Shown: piece by piece, positions 1 through 9,327 of the stretch
How the letters are laid out: each line of letters begins with the position of its first letter
Position numbering within the stretch: position 1 is the first letter of the stretch
Source of the DNA: Actinomycetes bacterium
Lineage (GTDB): Bacteria; Actinomycetota; Thermoleophilia; RBG-16-64-13
Assembly: GCA_024637035.1 (NCBI GenBank)
Contig: JAGXFW010000013.1
Coordinates: forward strand, 27,203-91,202
Direction of reading: 5' to 3'
DNA: 64,000 bases
The notes under the pieces: generated by a model
Database searches by the model: none
Told to the model about the DNA's origin: nothing
What the model saw: only the letters and a program-made list of their open reading frames with translations
Program-made: the position numbers and the translations under genes

Positions 1-4
1 CGGG

Positions 5-1168
5 ATGACGGTCGCCGTCGGGGTAGGCAGCCGCGGGATACGTCACCTCGATGAGATCGTGAAGGCCGTCGTTCGGGAGTTCCGGGCCATGGGCGCCGAG
101 CCGTTCATCGTTCCGGCCATGGGAAGCCACGGCGGTGCCACGGCCGAGGGCCAAGCGGAAGTGCTTGCCGGGTATGGCGTCACCGAGGGATCGGTCGGGG
201 TGCGGATCGCACCCGGTATGGACACGGTGCTTCTCGGTCGCGCATCCGTGCCGGAGACTCGCGGCGGCGGGGCGGCGGTTCACTTCAGCCGGGAAGCTCT
301 CGCGGCTGATGCCGTGTTCGTCGTGAACCGGGTCAAGGTGCACACCAGCTTTCACGGCACCATCGAGAGCGGGCTCGGCAAGATGCTCTGTGTGGGCTTC
401 GGCAAGCACACCGGCGCCGCCGGGCTGCATCGGCTGGGCGCGCCGACGTTCGAGCACCTCATCCCGGCGGCGACACGACTGGTCTTGGATCACGTCAACG
501 TTCTTGGCGGTTTGGCGGTGGTGGAGAACGCGTACGAGGAGGTCGCGCACCTGGAGGTGGTGCCCGGGCCGCAGATCCCCGAGCGCGAGCCAGCTCTTCT
601 CGACCTCAGCCGAAGGTTGATGCCCGAGATCCCCTTCAAGCACCTCGACGTACTCGTGGTCGACTACCTCGGCAAGGACATCAGCGGCGACGGGATGGAT
701 CCCAATATCACCGGACGACACGGCACCTGGCCCCTTACCGATCCTGAACGGGATCCCGAGAAGATCGTCGTGCTGCGTCTCACCGAGGCGAGTCACGGCA
801 ATGCGTGCGGACTCGGCCTCGCGGACGTGACCACGCGTGCGGTGGTCGACGCGATCGACCGGCAGGCGACCTGGACCAACGTGGTCACCAGCATGGAGCT
901 CACCTTCGGACGGATCCCGCTTTGGGTGGACGACGATCGCACGGCGATCGCGCTGGCGCTCAGTACGTGCGGCGGGGTGGAGCCGGCCGAGGCTCGGCTG
1001 GTGCGCGTGCGCAGCACCCTCCATCTCGAAGATATCTGGGTGTCGGAGGCCCTGTGGCAGTCTGAGGGTGCCCCTCGGGCCGACCTCGAGGCGCGCTCAG
1101 AGCCAGTGCAGCCCGCGTTCGACACCTACGGCATGCTGCCCGATCTTCCCGCCCTCGAGCGGGCCTGA
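5..1168 (+). CDS. LarA-like (DUF2088) family protein, 5' end probably cut by window
   Basis: The protein resembles the N-terminal domain family of nickel-dependent lactate racemase (LarA/DUF2088), with the typical block GSRGI followed by EPFIVPAMGSHGGA near the start and a later VKVHTSFHGTIESGLGKM block. No LarB/LarC/LarE maturation genes are nearby, so racemase activity is not implied and the substrate is unknown. The reading frame is still open at the window edge and the ATG at 5 has no visible ribosome site, so the true start may lie outside. It converges on the fbp gene. Confidence 0.7.
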   Translation: MTVAVGVGSRGIRHLDEIVKAVVREFRAMGAEPFIVPAMGSHGGATAEGQAEVLAGYGVTEGSVGVRIAPGMDTVLLGRASVPETRGGGAAVHFSREALAADAVFVVNRVKVHTSFHGTIESGLGKMLCVGFGKHTGAAGLHRLGAPTFEHLIPAATRLVLDHVNVLGGLAVVENAYEEVAHLEVVPGPQIPEREPALLDLSRRLMPEIPFKHLDVLVVDYLGKDISGDGMDPNITGRHGTWPLTDPERDPEKIVVLRLTEASHGNACGLGLADVTTRAVVDAIDRQATWTNVVTSMELTFGRIPLWVDDDRTAIALALSTCGGVEPAEARLVRVRSTLHLEDIWVSEALWQSEGAPRADLEARSEPVQPAFDTYGMLPDLPALERA

Positions 1169-1194
1169 CCTCAGGGCCTACCGGGTTCCCCGAC

Positions 1195-2280
1195 TCAGGG
1201 GAGCGGTGCGGCGGTCGCCGCTCGGTCGTTCGGGGAGCTGTCGACTGTCTGTGTTCGAGCGCTTTCGTACCGCGAGATGAAGCTCTCCAACTCCTCGACG
1301 TTCTCTCGCGAGCCTGCGAAGAACGGTACCCTCTGGTGCACTTCGGTGGGCGCGACGTCGAGCACGGGCCCCGTGCCGGTGCTGGCCGCGCCGCCGGCCT
1401 GCTCGATGAGATAGGCCATGGGAGCACACTCGTACAGCAGGCGGAGTTTGCCGTGGGGCTTCTTCGGGTCCTTGCTGTCGGCCGGGTACAGGAAGATGCC
1501 CCCGTACAGCAGGGTACGGTGTATGTCGGCCACCATCGAACCGATGTAGCGTGAACTGTAGGGTCGACCACCGGCCGGGTCCGGTTGCTTCACATACGAG
1601 ATGTAGCTGCGTACCGCCTCCGACCAATAGGGATAGTTGCCCTCGTTGGCCGAGTAGATGGTCCCTCGCTCGGGGATCCGGATGTCGTGGTGCGACTCCA
1701 GGAACTCCCCCAGGGATGGGTCTAGTGTGAAGCCGTGGACGCCGTGACCCGCGCTCATGACAAGCATCGTGCTGCTCCCGTAGACCACGTACCCCGCGGC
1801 GGCCAGCGCTCGACCGGGCTGCAGGAGGTCCTCCCTCGTACCGCCTGCGCCCGGGCTGATCTTGTGGTAGATGCCGAATATGCTGCCCACGCTCACGTTG
1901 GCGTCGATGTTCGAGGAGCCGTCGAGAGGGTCGAAGCAGATGGCGTACTGACCGCCCGCGTACTTCTCGGGGATCTCGATGGGCTCCGACACTTCTTCGG
2001 ACAGCATGATGCAGAAATGGCCCAGGTGGTTGAACGCCGCCACGAACACGTCATTGGCGAACACGTCGAGCTTGCGCACCTCCTCGCCTTGGACGTTCTC
2101 CTTGCCGGTGAAGCCCAGGATCTGAGCCAAGCCCGCCTTGCTCACCTCGCGGGAGACGATCTTGGAAGCCAGGGCGATCTGATTCAGGATGCCGGTGAGT
2201 TCTCCCGTCGCTTCTGGGTGCTCACGCTCGCCTTCGTAGATGTGGCGGGTGAGCGTCATCCCTATCTTCTTCTCGACCAC
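1195..2280 (-). CDS. fbp: class I fructose-1,6-bisphosphatase
   Basis: Hydrolyses fructose-1,6-bisphosphate to fructose-6-phosphate in gluconeogenesis, in the cytosol. The metal-binding signature DPLDGSSNID is intact near residue 120 and the length (361 aa) fits class I enzymes. Further family blocks are ENVQGEEVRKLDVFAND, SEEV, and the substrate loop KLRLLYECAPMA. The GTG at 2280 follows an AAGGGAC-type ribosome site; a second possible start is the ATG seven codons in. The last roughly 20 residues are a low-complexity tail. Transcribed alone, divergent from the lapA-like gene. Confidence 0.95.
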   Translation of the reverse strand: MVEKKIGMTLTRHIYEGEREHPEATGELTGILNQIALASKIVSREVSKAGLAQILGFTGKENVQGEEVRKLDVFANDVFVAAFNHLGHFCIMLSEEVSEPIEIPEKYAGGQYAICFDPLDGSSNIDANVSVGSIFGIYHKISPGAGGTREDLLQPGRALAAAGYVVYGSSTMLVMSAGHGVHGFTLDPSLGEFLESHHDIRIPERGTIYSANEGNYPYWSEAVRSYISYVKQPDPAGGRPYSSRYIGSMVADIHRTLLYGGIFLYPADSKDPKKPHGKLRLLYECAPMAYLIEQAGGAASTGTGPVLDVAPTEVHQRVPFFAGSRENVEELESFISRYESARTQTVDSSPNDRAATAAPLP

Positions 2281-2369
2281 GTCTGTCCCTTTCGGCTCGT
2301 GGGTCGCGCTTTGTTCAAGGGAATCCTATCGCTTCGTCGCGTCAGCTTGAAGCGATCCCTGCCTCGGTT

Positions 2370-2404
2370 TTGACTTTGCCGCTCAGGGTAGTATCGTTGG
2401 GCTA
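2370..2404 (+). promoter_or_regulatory. putative leaderless promoter of lapA-like gene
   Basis: TTGACT (2370-2375), a 16-bp spacer and TATCGT (2392-2397) place the expected transcription start at or next to the A of the ATG at 2404. No Shine-Dalgarno precedes that ATG, so a leaderless mRNA is the simplest reading. This is inference from spacing only. Confidence 0.45.
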
Positions 2405-3069
2405 TGCAATGGATACTTCTGATTCTTGGCGTCATCCTCGCGGTGGTCGCCGTCTTCGCCCTCCAGAATCCGGATGTCGTGAGCATCCGTTTCCTCAACC
2501 TCTCCGGGGAAGCTTCGGTGCTGGTGGTCATCCTCATCGCCTATGCCGTGGGCGTCCTGTCGGGCGTCTTGGCACTTGTCCCCTCGTCCGTGCGCAAGTC
2601 GGCCAGGCTGCGCAAGCTCCGCTCCGAGGTGAAGACTCTCGAGAAGCAGGCAGGGGTCGAGCCCACGAAGGCCAAGGCAGAGAAAGTGAAGCCGGATCAA
2701 CGGCGCTTCCGAGAGGTGGAGGCCGAATCGACCCGCACGCCGGTGATCGAGCGCCCGTCTCCGGCGCCCGCAGTGCCGGCGCCTGCCACCAAGCAGCCGG
2801 CGATAGAGCCGCTTGCCGCGAAAGAGCAGACCGTGGAGCGGCCCGCGCTCGGGGTCCCAGCGCCGCCGGCGTCCTCGACTGGATCGACCGCGGACGTTCC
2901 GTTCGCAGACCGGGTTGAGACCGCTGAATCGAGTCTGCCCTCCGGATCGAGCTCAGAAGGTGAGAACACGGTCGATGGTGGTGACTCGGGCTCCTCGCCC
3001 GTCCCGGTTCTTGACGCCGAGCCGTCTGCCGACGCAGGCCGGGGCTGGCGGAGGTTCCTGGGGCTCTAG
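2404..3069 (+). CDS. LapA-domain (DUF1049) membrane protein with long Pro/Glu tail
   Basis: The N-terminal 70 residues hold two hydrophobic helices separated by the LapA-type block FALQNPDVVSIRFLNLSGE, followed by a short charged coiled coil (SARLRKLRSEVKTLEKQ). LapA-domain proteins are small inner-membrane proteins, some linked to lipopolysaccharide assembly in Gram-negatives; the role here is not known. The remaining roughly 120 residues are Pro/Ala/Glu/Ser-rich and probably disordered, much longer than the usual 90-120 aa family members. The stop is three bases from the next gene, so the two are likely co-transcribed. Confidence 0.75.
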   Translation: MQWILLILGVILAVVAVFALQNPDVVSIRFLNLSGEASVLVVILIAYAVGVLSGVLALVPSSVRKSARLRKLRSEVKTLEKQAGVEPTKAKAEKVKPDQRRFREVEAESTRTPVIERPSPAPAVPAPATKQPAIEPLAAKEQTVERPALGVPAPPASSTGSTADVPFADRVETAESSLPSGSSSEGENTVDGGDSGSSPVPVLDAEPSADAGRGWRRFLGL

Positions 3070-3072
3070 GCT

Positions 3073-3630
3073 ATGAGGATCGTTGGCATCGCCGGTAGCC
3101 CGCGGAAGGGTGGGAACTCGACCACCCTCCTCGAGACGGCGCTTGAGGCCGCACAAGAGCAGGGACACACTACGAAGTGCCTCGTGGCCCGCCGTCTGAA
3201 GGTCCAGCCCTGCATCGCCTGTGAGGGCTGCAAACGTGGACCCAAGTGCGTGGTCGACGACGAGATGCACGACGTGTATGCTGCCATCGCCCACGCCGAC
3301 ATCTTGGTCGTGGCCACTCCGATCTACTACTACGCGGCTTCCGGTTGGCTGAAGGCAGTGGTCGACCGCACCTACGGACTCCTCGATCGCGAGAGCAAGC
3401 CCCGTATCGCGCCTGGGAAGCGACTCTACGTGATCACGACGCAGGAGGAATCCGACCCCGCGGATGGGGCGGTCGTCGTTCGTCAATTGGAGCGGGCGTT
3501 CGCCTGGCTGGGCATGGAGCCCGCGGGCTCCATGATCGCGACCGACCTCGACGAGGCCCAAGCGGTCCTCGAGCGCCCCGACCTTCTCCAAGCGGCCCGA
3601 GATCTGCTCACGAGCGGCCCCTCGGGTTGA
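3073..3630 (+). CDS. iron-sulfur flavoprotein / NADPH-dependent FMN reductase family
   Basis: A flavodoxin-fold electron-transfer protein: N-terminal FMN-phosphate loop GSPRKGGNSTTLL and a cysteine cluster CIACEGCKRGPKC (CX2CX2CX5C) near residue 38 that matches the 4Fe-4S motif of archaeal Isf proteins. The block ATPIYYYAASGWLKAVVDR is the conserved flavin-side loop. Isf-type proteins are typical of anaerobes and are linked to oxygen/peroxide detoxification or ferredoxin-dependent reduction. 185 aa is normal for the family. The ATG at 3073 lies three bases past the lapA-like stop. Confidence 0.85.
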   Translation: MRIVGIAGSPRKGGNSTTLLETALEAAQEQGHTTKCLVARRLKVQPCIACEGCKRGPKCVVDDEMHDVYAAIAHADILVVATPIYYYAASGWLKAVVDRTYGLLDRESKPRIAPGKRLYVITTQEESDPADGAVVVRQLERAFAWLGMEPAGSMIATDLDEAQAVLERPDLLQAARDLLTSGPSG

Positions 3631-3824
3631 CGCTCGCGGGTCGCGCGGGCTATTCTCTTGTTCGTGTCTGCCAGCCGTTCTTGGCCGGACGGTTGAGCCC
3701 GGGTCCCGTATCGTCGGCCTGGGTGGGCAGCATCAGCAGGTAGCGCTGTCGGCTCTCGATATTCGGCTTCTATCTCTGTTGTTCGTTGTCCAGCGCCTGT
3801 CGGCTGATGTTTGGAGAAGTACCA

Positions 3825-6221
3825 GTGGCCAAGCTCTCGTTCACCGCTCGCCTCGCTCGGCTGAGCGCCCGCCATCCATGGGTCGTTGTGACCTTCTGGG
3901 TGGTGCTCCTGATACTTGCGGGCTTCGCCGCTTCCACAGTGGGTGACGTACTTGGAGCCCGCGAGATGGACTTCTTGAACTCACCTGAATCCTCGAGGGG
4001 AGCCGATCTTCTTGAGGAGCGCCTGCGTGGTGTGACCCCCGATACGGAGACCGTGATCGTACGCTCCGAGACCGCCACGGTCGACGACCCCGCGTTCCAG
4101 GCGGTGGTCGAGGGCGTCGCGAGAGAGGTGACCGCCCTCGAGGGAGCCGTGGCATCGACCTTCTCGTACTACGACGCCATCCGATACGGAGTGCCGCAGT
4201 CGCAGGCCATGGTCTCGACCGATCGTCATGCCGCGCTCATCCAGGTGGCCCTGGTCGCAGAGAGCGCTCCTTCAGCTCATGATCGCATCGAGCGTTTACG
4301 CGAGACGCTCACCAGCAACACGGCTGCCGGCTACCAGGTGCTCACGGTGGGTGCGGCCAGCGTCGAGGATGACTTCGCACGCACGGCCGAGTCCGACCTT
4401 CTCAAGGCCGAGGTCTTCGGTCTTCCCGTGACTTTGCTCGTCCTGGTGGGCGTGTTCGGTGCTGTGGCGGCCGCCGGTGTTTCGATGCTGCTGGCCCTCG
4501 CGGCCATCGTGGTGGCGATCGGCCTCACAGCCCTCGTAGGCCGCGTGTTCGAACTGTCGTTCTTCGTGGTGAACATGGTGAGCATGATCGGGCTGGCGGT
4601 GGGCATCGACTACGCGCTCTTCATCATCGAACGCTACCGCGAGGAACGCAGGCGAGGCGCCGATACGAGGGAAGCGATAACCATCGCGGGCGGCACTGCC
4701 AGCAACGCGGTCTTGTTCTCCGGCGTCACGGTGGTGCTGGCTCTCTTGGGGCTGTTCATCGTACCCATCACCACGTTCCGGTCGCTCGGTATCGGTGCGG
4801 TGCTCGTGGTCACGGTGGCGGTGGTGGCCATGCTGACCCTTGTGCCCGCCCTACTCTCGCTTCTCGGCGATCGCATCGACTGGCCTCGCGCGCCGCGCCG
4901 AGGGCTTGCCGATCGTGAGTCACGCTGGGGAGCTTGGTTGCGTGGGATCAATTGGGGTGCCTGGCTTCGCGGTATCGCATCTCGCGGCCGTGAGAGACGA
5001 GATAGCCGCCATTGGGCGTTCCGCGGATTCTGGGGCGTCATCGCCCACGCTGTGATGCGTAGGCCTATCATCAGCGTGCTCGTGGCCACAGCCCTGTTGG
5101 TGGCGGCCGCAATACCCTATGTGGACCTCGAGAGTGGCTCGGCCGGCGCGGAGACGTTGCCTCCGGGCGATGTGCGCACGGCGTATGAGATCCTGGCCGA
5201 GGACTTCCCGGGCGGCCTTTCGGCCCCTGTGGAGATCGTCGTGGTGGGGGAGCGCGGGGCCGGGACGGAACAGGCAATCGACCGACTCACCGCCGCTCTC
5301 GCCATCGAGCAAGGGGTCGCGCCGGGTCCGTCGGTGCGGTGGAACGACGCGGATGACCTCGCGCTGGTCACGGCGTTCCTGACGGTGCCGTCGAACTCAG
5401 CGGAGGCGTACGACACGGTCACGAGGCTGCGGGCCGAGGTGATACCCGTAGCGTTCGAAGGCGTGCCCTCCGAGGTGCTGGTGGCCGGTGCCTCGGCGCA
5501 CGCCGCTGACGGCATCGAGCTCATCGACTTCTATACACCGGTGGTCTTCGCGTTCGTCCTCGGGTTGAGCTTCTTCCTGCTCATGTTGGTCTTCCGGTCC
5601 ATCGTCGTGCCGATCAAGGCGATCGTGATGAACCTGCTCTCAGTGGGCGCCGCCTATGGGGTGCTGGTGGTGGTGTTCCAGAAGGGGGTGGGCAAGACGC
5701 TCTTCGGCTTCCAGCAGACGACGACGATCGAATCGTGGGTGCCCATCTTCCTGTTCTGCATCCTGTTCGGCCTGAGCATGGACTACCACGTCTTCCTGCT
5801 CAGCCGGATCCGGGAGCACTTCGACAAGACCCAGCGGAACTCCGAGTCGGTCGCGGTGGGGCTGCGATCCACGGGCCGCATCATCACCGGCGCGGCCGCC
5901 ATCATGGTGGTGATCTTCTCCACCTTCGCCTCGGGCCAGCTCGTCATGCTCCAGCAGGTGGGCTTCGGCCTAGCTATCGCCGTGTTGATCGACGCCACAG
6001 TCGTGCGCTCTGTGCTGGTGCCCGCCAGCATGGCTCTGCTGGGCGACGCCAATTGGTACTTCCCACGCTGGCTCCAGTGGCTTCCGCGCCTGACGGTGGA
6101 ATCCGTGAGTGAAGACGCTCTGCCGGCCGCGGCGGTGCCCGTGCGTGTCTCCGGCGACCCCGACGACGCTCCGAAGAGCCGCCGGCGCGGAAGGCGGCGA
6201 CGCGGCGGGTCCTCCAGCTAG
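3825..6221 (+). CDS. MMPL family (RND superfamily) exporter
   Basis: About 798 residues in two homologous halves, each with one transmembrane helix, a large extracytoplasmic domain and a bundle of five helices. The conserved Asp-Tyr pairs occur in GLAVGIDYALFIIERYREE (first half) and FGLSMDYHVFLLSRIREH (second half), as in MmpL lipid exporters and YdfJ-like proteins, and are expected to couple transport to proton flow. The GTG at 3825 is preferred over the ORF-track TTG at 3786 because GGAGA sits eight bases upstream. The C-terminus is Arg-rich. Its stop overlaps that of the convergent DUF401 gene by four bases. Substrate unknown. Confidence 0.9.
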   Translation: MAKLSFTARLARLSARHPWVVVTFWVVLLILAGFAASTVGDVLGAREMDFLNSPESSRGADLLEERLRGVTPDTETVIVRSETATVDDPAFQAVVEGVAREVTALEGAVASTFSYYDAIRYGVPQSQAMVSTDRHAALIQVALVAESAPSAHDRIERLRETLTSNTAAGYQVLTVGAASVEDDFARTAESDLLKAEVFGLPVTLLVLVGVFGAVAAAGVSMLLALAAIVVAIGLTALVGRVFELSFFVVNMVSMIGLAVGIDYALFIIERYREERRRGADTREAITIAGGTASNAVLFSGVTVVLALLGLFIVPITTFRSLGIGAVLVVTVAVVAMLTLVPALLSLLGDRIDWPRAPRRGLADRESRWGAWLRGINWGAWLRGIASRGRERRDSRHWAFRGFWGVIAHAVMRRPIISVLVATALLVAAAIPYVDLESGSAGAETLPPGDVRTAYEILAEDFPGGLSAPVEIVVVGERGAGTEQAIDRLTAALAIEQGVAPGPSVRWNDADDLALVTAFLTVPSNSAEAYDTVTRLRAEVIPVAFEGVPSEVLVAGASAHAADGIELIDFYTPVVFAFVLGLSFFLLMLVFRSIVVPIKAIVMNLLSVGAAYGVLVVVFQKGVGKTLFGFQQTTTIESWVPIFLFCILFGLSMDYHVFLLSRIREHFDKTQRNSESVAVGLRSTGRIITGAAAIMVVIFSTFASGQLVMLQQVGFGLAIAVLIDATVVRSVLVPASMALLGDANWYFPRWLQWLPRLTVESVSEDALPAAAVPVRVSGDPDDAPKSRRRGRRRRGGSSS

Positions 6222-7426
6222 AAGAGCCCTACCTGGATCAGGGCGACCAGCATCACCGCCGCTTCCGGCACGATCATCATGCGGTAGATGGGCGTGAGTT
6301 TCGAGTTGAAGTAGTCGCGGGTGAGAACGAGGCACAGGTGCACGGGGGAGAACATGACCCCGGCGAACCCGGCCGCGAAGGCGAAGGCCAGTAGGCCCAT
6401 GTCCACTCCGGCCGGCCCGCTGATCAGGGGGAGGATCAGAGGGAAGGCGAGGCCCACGTAGGCGACGGTGATACCGGTCATCACGCCCACGAGGAAGGGC
6501 AGGGCGAACACCACCACGATCGTCGGCACCCCGAGCGAATCCATCACTTGGGGAAGGTGCTCCACCGAGCCGGACTCCTCCATCACCCCCTTGAACACAA
6601 GGACGCCCACGACGAGCAGCAGCGTCTTCAGCGAGACGCTCTCCCGGGCCGCCTGCCAAGCGCGGCGAGCGCTGTAGCGGTGCAGCAGCAACAGCGCGCC
6701 GACCACGAGAGCCATTGACACAGCCACGTCGATGCCGGCGCCTATCACGAGCACGATACTCGCCAGGATCGGAGCGAAGCTCACGGCGGCCACGCGAAGG
6801 TCGTGTGCCCGAGTGCGGCCGCCGACGTGCGGCCGGGTCTCGATCCCGCGGAAGCCGAAGAACGTCGAGGCGAGCAGCACGGTCACCGGGAACGATATCT
6901 GCCACACGAAGAGTCGCCCCATGGGTACCGCGGTGACCGCTGAGGCGAGGATGAACCCGGGGTACAACGGCGACACGTATTCCCAGATGTGGCGGAACAG
7001 ATAGTTGATGAAGCTCTTCCGCTCCGGGTCGATGACACAACCGTTCGCCGACTCCTCCACCAGGGGGGCCGAGAAACGGGCGCCTCCCGCGGAGGGCAGC
7101 AGACCGATGATGGCGGGCATGAGGCCCATGACCACCCGGTTGTCACCCAGGAGGCCCTGGAGGGAGTCCACCAACTTCGCCAGAGTGCCCGTGGTGCGCA
7201 GGATGTTCTCGAGCACCATGATGAGGGCCAAGGCGATGACGAGCGAGACGGCGGTGCGGTCGGTGGAGGCGCGGAATGCGGCTCCCAGCATCGCTACCGG
7301 ACCCATCCCCATGAGCACACCCAACGCCCCGGCGGCGATGAGCATCACGACCCCGAGGTTCCACTTCAGCCGGAGCAGACCGACGATCAGGGCGAAGACG
7401 AAAGCTATCTTGAGAAGCTCGATCAC
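6218..7426 (-). CDS. DUF401 family membrane protein (ion-transporter-like)
   Basis: A 402-residue polytopic membrane protein of roughly 10-11 hydrophobic segments. The block GLMPAIIGLLPSAGGARFSA and the PAxxGLLPxxGG pattern are typical of DUF401 proteins, which belong to the ion transporter (IT) superfamily with GntP-like and DctM-like permeases. FINYLFRHIWEYVSPLYPG is another family block. Substrate unknown; anion or carboxylate transport is a reasonable guess only. Convergent with the MMPL gene. Confidence 0.75.
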   Translation of the reverse strand: MIELLKIAFVFALIVGLLRLKWNLGVVMLIAAGALGVLMGMGPVAMLGAAFRASTDRTAVSLVIALALIMVLENILRTTGTLAKLVDSLQGLLGDNRVVMGLMPAIIGLLPSAGGARFSAPLVEESANGCVIDPERKSFINYLFRHIWEYVSPLYPGFILASAVTAVPMGRLFVWQISFPVTVLLASTFFGFRGIETRPHVGGRTRAHDLRVAAVSFAPILASIVLVIGAGIDVAVSMALVVGALLLLHRYSARRAWQAARESVSLKTLLLVVGVLVFKGVMEESGSVEHLPQVMDSLGVPTIVVVFALPFLVGVMTGITVAYVGLAFPLILPLISGPAGVDMGLLAFAFAAGFAGVMFSPVHLCLVLTRDYFNSKLTPIYRMMIVPEAAVMLVALIQVGLF

Positions 7427-7529
7427 GAGGGCGGTTCCGGCGGTCTAGAGGCTCATGGGCACGTGCGACGGGGCATCCTAGCATGTTGTGTCGGCTGGGT
7501 GTGCCCGTTGAGCGCGGTCGCGCGGAGTC

Positions 7530-7558
7530 TTGCGTAAGAGCGCAATACGTTCTAGGGT
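7530..7558 (+). promoter_or_regulatory. sigma-70-like promoter of the DUF5684-type gene
   Basis: TTGCGT (7530-7535), exactly 17 bp, then TAGGGT (7553-7558). Start expected near 7565, giving a leader of about 60 bases to the ATG at 7625, which has AAGGAG upstream. Confidence 0.45.
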
Positions 7559-7624
7559 GTCATTGGGCTGCTTCTGTTGGAGCGGACCCATTCGTTGCCC
7601 GAAAAACGAAGGTAAGGAGTATGC

Positions 7625-7993
7625 ATGGATGATTCTGCAGGGATCCTCGGTGGCGTGTTCGGAACCATCATCTACTTGGCTATCATGGCTGTGGCGATCG
7701 CAGCGATGTGGCGCGTTTACACCAAGGCCGGTGAGCCGGGATGGGCCGCGATAATCCCGATCTACAACATCATCATCCTGCTCAAGATCATCGGCAGGCC
7801 GGCGTGGTGGATCATCCTCATGTTCATCCCCATCGCCAATTTTGTCGTCCTGATCCTCATGATGGACGGGCTGTCGAAGAGCTTCGGGCAGGGCACCGGT
7901 TTCACGATCGGGTTGATCTTCCTGAGCATCATCTTCATGGCCATCTTGGGCTTCGGTAGCGCCCGGTACGTCGGGCCCGCCGCCGCGGCCTAA
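7625..7993 (+). CDS. DUF5684-type small membrane protein
   Basis: 122 residues with four hydrophobic segments. The block MWRVYTKAGEPGWAAIIPIY followed by PAWWIILMFIP and LSKSFGQGTGFTIGL is the pattern of DUF5684 proteins, often annotated as signal-peptidase-associated but of unknown function. AAGGAG precedes the ATG at 7625; the ATG four bases earlier is out of frame. Monocistronic, followed by a strong terminator. Confidence 0.7.
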   Translation: MDDSAGILGGVFGTIIYLAIMAVAIAAMWRVYTKAGEPGWAAIIPIYNIIILLKIIGRPAWWIILMFIPIANFVVLILMMDGLSKSFGQGTGFTIGLIFLSIIFMAILGFGSARYVGPAAAA

Positions 7994-8015
7994 GCCGCGT
8001 TTCACCTGATCTCGA

Positions 8016-8057
8016 CGGCCCGTCTCGCGGACTGCGAGGCGGGCCGCTCGCTTTTCT
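8016..8057 (+). terminator. rho-independent terminator after DUF5684-type gene
   Basis: A 13-bp stem (8016-8028 with 8034-8046, one G-U pair), five-base loop GGACT, then CTCGCTTTTCT. It lies between convergent genes. Confidence 0.75.
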
Positions 8058-8116
8058 AGAGGGCGCCGCACCGAACCGCCGCCGCACGGTGAGGCGGGGC
8101 CTCGCTGCAGTCCTCG

Positions 8117-9136
8117 CTACACGTTGAACCGGTAGTTGATGATGTCGCCATCCACCACCGGGTAGTCTTTTCCTTCCACCCGTAGCAGACCTTGGTCCTT
8201 GCACGCCTTGAGCGTGCCGAGGCGCATGAACGTCTCGTAATCGACCACCTCGGCGCGGATGAACCCGCGTTCGATGTCTGAGTGAACCGCGCCGGCCGCC
8301 TGGCGGGCGCGCGTTCCGTCTTTGATAGGCCAGGCTCGCACTTCGTCCTCACCCACGGTGAAGAAGCTGATCAAGCCCATCTGGGCGAACGCGGCGTGGG
8401 TCACGATCTCGGCCGCCGGTCCGGGCAACCCCAGCGCCTCGGCGAACTCGAGCTGCTCGTCGGGACTGAGTTCGGCCACCTCCGCGGCATCCGGGAACGG
8501 AAAGGCCACGACCTGACGGCCCTTCGCGGCTGCGACGAGCTCCGCGAGGGCCTCTTCTCCCAATGCGGAACCCGAGGCCAGGTTCACCAGCAAGATCTGC
8601 GGCGCCAGCGTGAGGAGCTGGTAGGCCTTGAGGAAATCGGCCTCAGGTTCGGGGAACACCTCCTCACGCAGTGGGGTCTCCGCCTCCAAGAACTCGATGG
8701 CGTGGGCGACCGCTCGCTTCCCCGCATCGGACACCGGCTGCTTGCGCCCTCGCTCGAGAACGCGTTCCATGGTCATCAGGTCGGCCAGGGCGAACTCGGA
8801 ATCCAGCGACCGCAGGTCGCGGAGGTGGTCTGCGTCATCCGCCAAGAGGGGGCTCTCGAACCCCCTGAGCACATGCAGGAACACCTGCGATCCGGCCAGT
8901 TGGTCCAGATAGCGCTCCATGTTGCTCTTGCGTGAAGAGGCTTCGAGCCAGACCGCCTCCCTCACCAGGAACTCCGCGAACGTGATCTTGCGGGGGGAGA
9001 AGACGGTCGAGAGCGCCCGTATCCTCGCGTCGCCCATGCGCACGGTCGTGACCTGACCGTCGGACCGCCCTCCGGCAAGCGCGGCCATGAGCGTCGACTT
9101 GCCGCATCCCTTCAGTCCGACTATGCGTGCCTCCAC
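8117..9136 (-). CDS. YchF/OLA1-like P-loop GTPase with TGS domain
   Basis: The N-terminal Walker A GLKGCGKSTLMAAL is clear and the C-terminal roughly 80 residues form a TGS-like domain ending DGDIINYRFNV, the typical YchF ending (usually FRFNV). The central G4 loop is degenerate: LVNLASGSAL stands where YchF has NVxE and canonical GTPases have NKxD, so nucleotide choice is uncertain. The GTG at 9136 is chosen over the ATG at 9190 because AAGGAGAGG lies eight bases upstream. YchF proteins bind ribosomes and regulate stress responses; this looks like a divergent paralogue. Confidence 0.7.
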   Translation of the reverse strand: MEARIVGLKGCGKSTLMAALAGGRSDGQVTTVRMGDARIRALSTVFSPRKITFAEFLVREAVWLEASSRKSNMERYLDQLAGSQVFLHVLRGFESPLLADDADHLRDLRSLDSEFALADLMTMERVLERGRKQPVSDAGKRAVAHAIEFLEAETPLREEVFPEPEADFLKAYQLLTLAPQILLVNLASGSALGEEALAELVAAAKGRQVVAFPFPDAAEVAELSPDEQLEFAEALGLPGPAAEIVTHAAFAQMGLISFFTVGEDEVRAWPIKDGTRARQAAGAVHSDIERGFIRAEVVDYETFMRLGTLKACKDQGLLRVEGKDYPVVDGDIINYRFNV

Positions 9137-9241
9137 GTGTGGAACCTCTCCTTCTGGTGGTCTATGGTCGGTCGCTGGACGAAACGTCATTCACAGTGCT
9201 GTGTGGTCGGCGTTTGGCGTCCCCGCGTCCTCCCTGCTAAG

Positions 9242-9257
9242 ATACCCCCATGGGTAT
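9242..9257. promoter_or_regulatory. CsoR/FrmR-type operator-like palindrome
   Basis: ATACCC-CCAT-GGGTAT, a perfect 6-bp inverted repeat with a G/C tract, similar to operators of CsoR-family copper or formaldehyde sensors. It lies in the promoter region of the YchF-like gene and downstream of the GDT1-like gene. No CsoR gene is in the window. Confidence 0.35.
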
Positions 9258-9327
9258 TTTGAGTGAGACAGCGTGAGCGGGTCGGGTCATCGGATCGAGA
9301 CTCCCCTCGTGCAGCCGGCGGCGGTCC

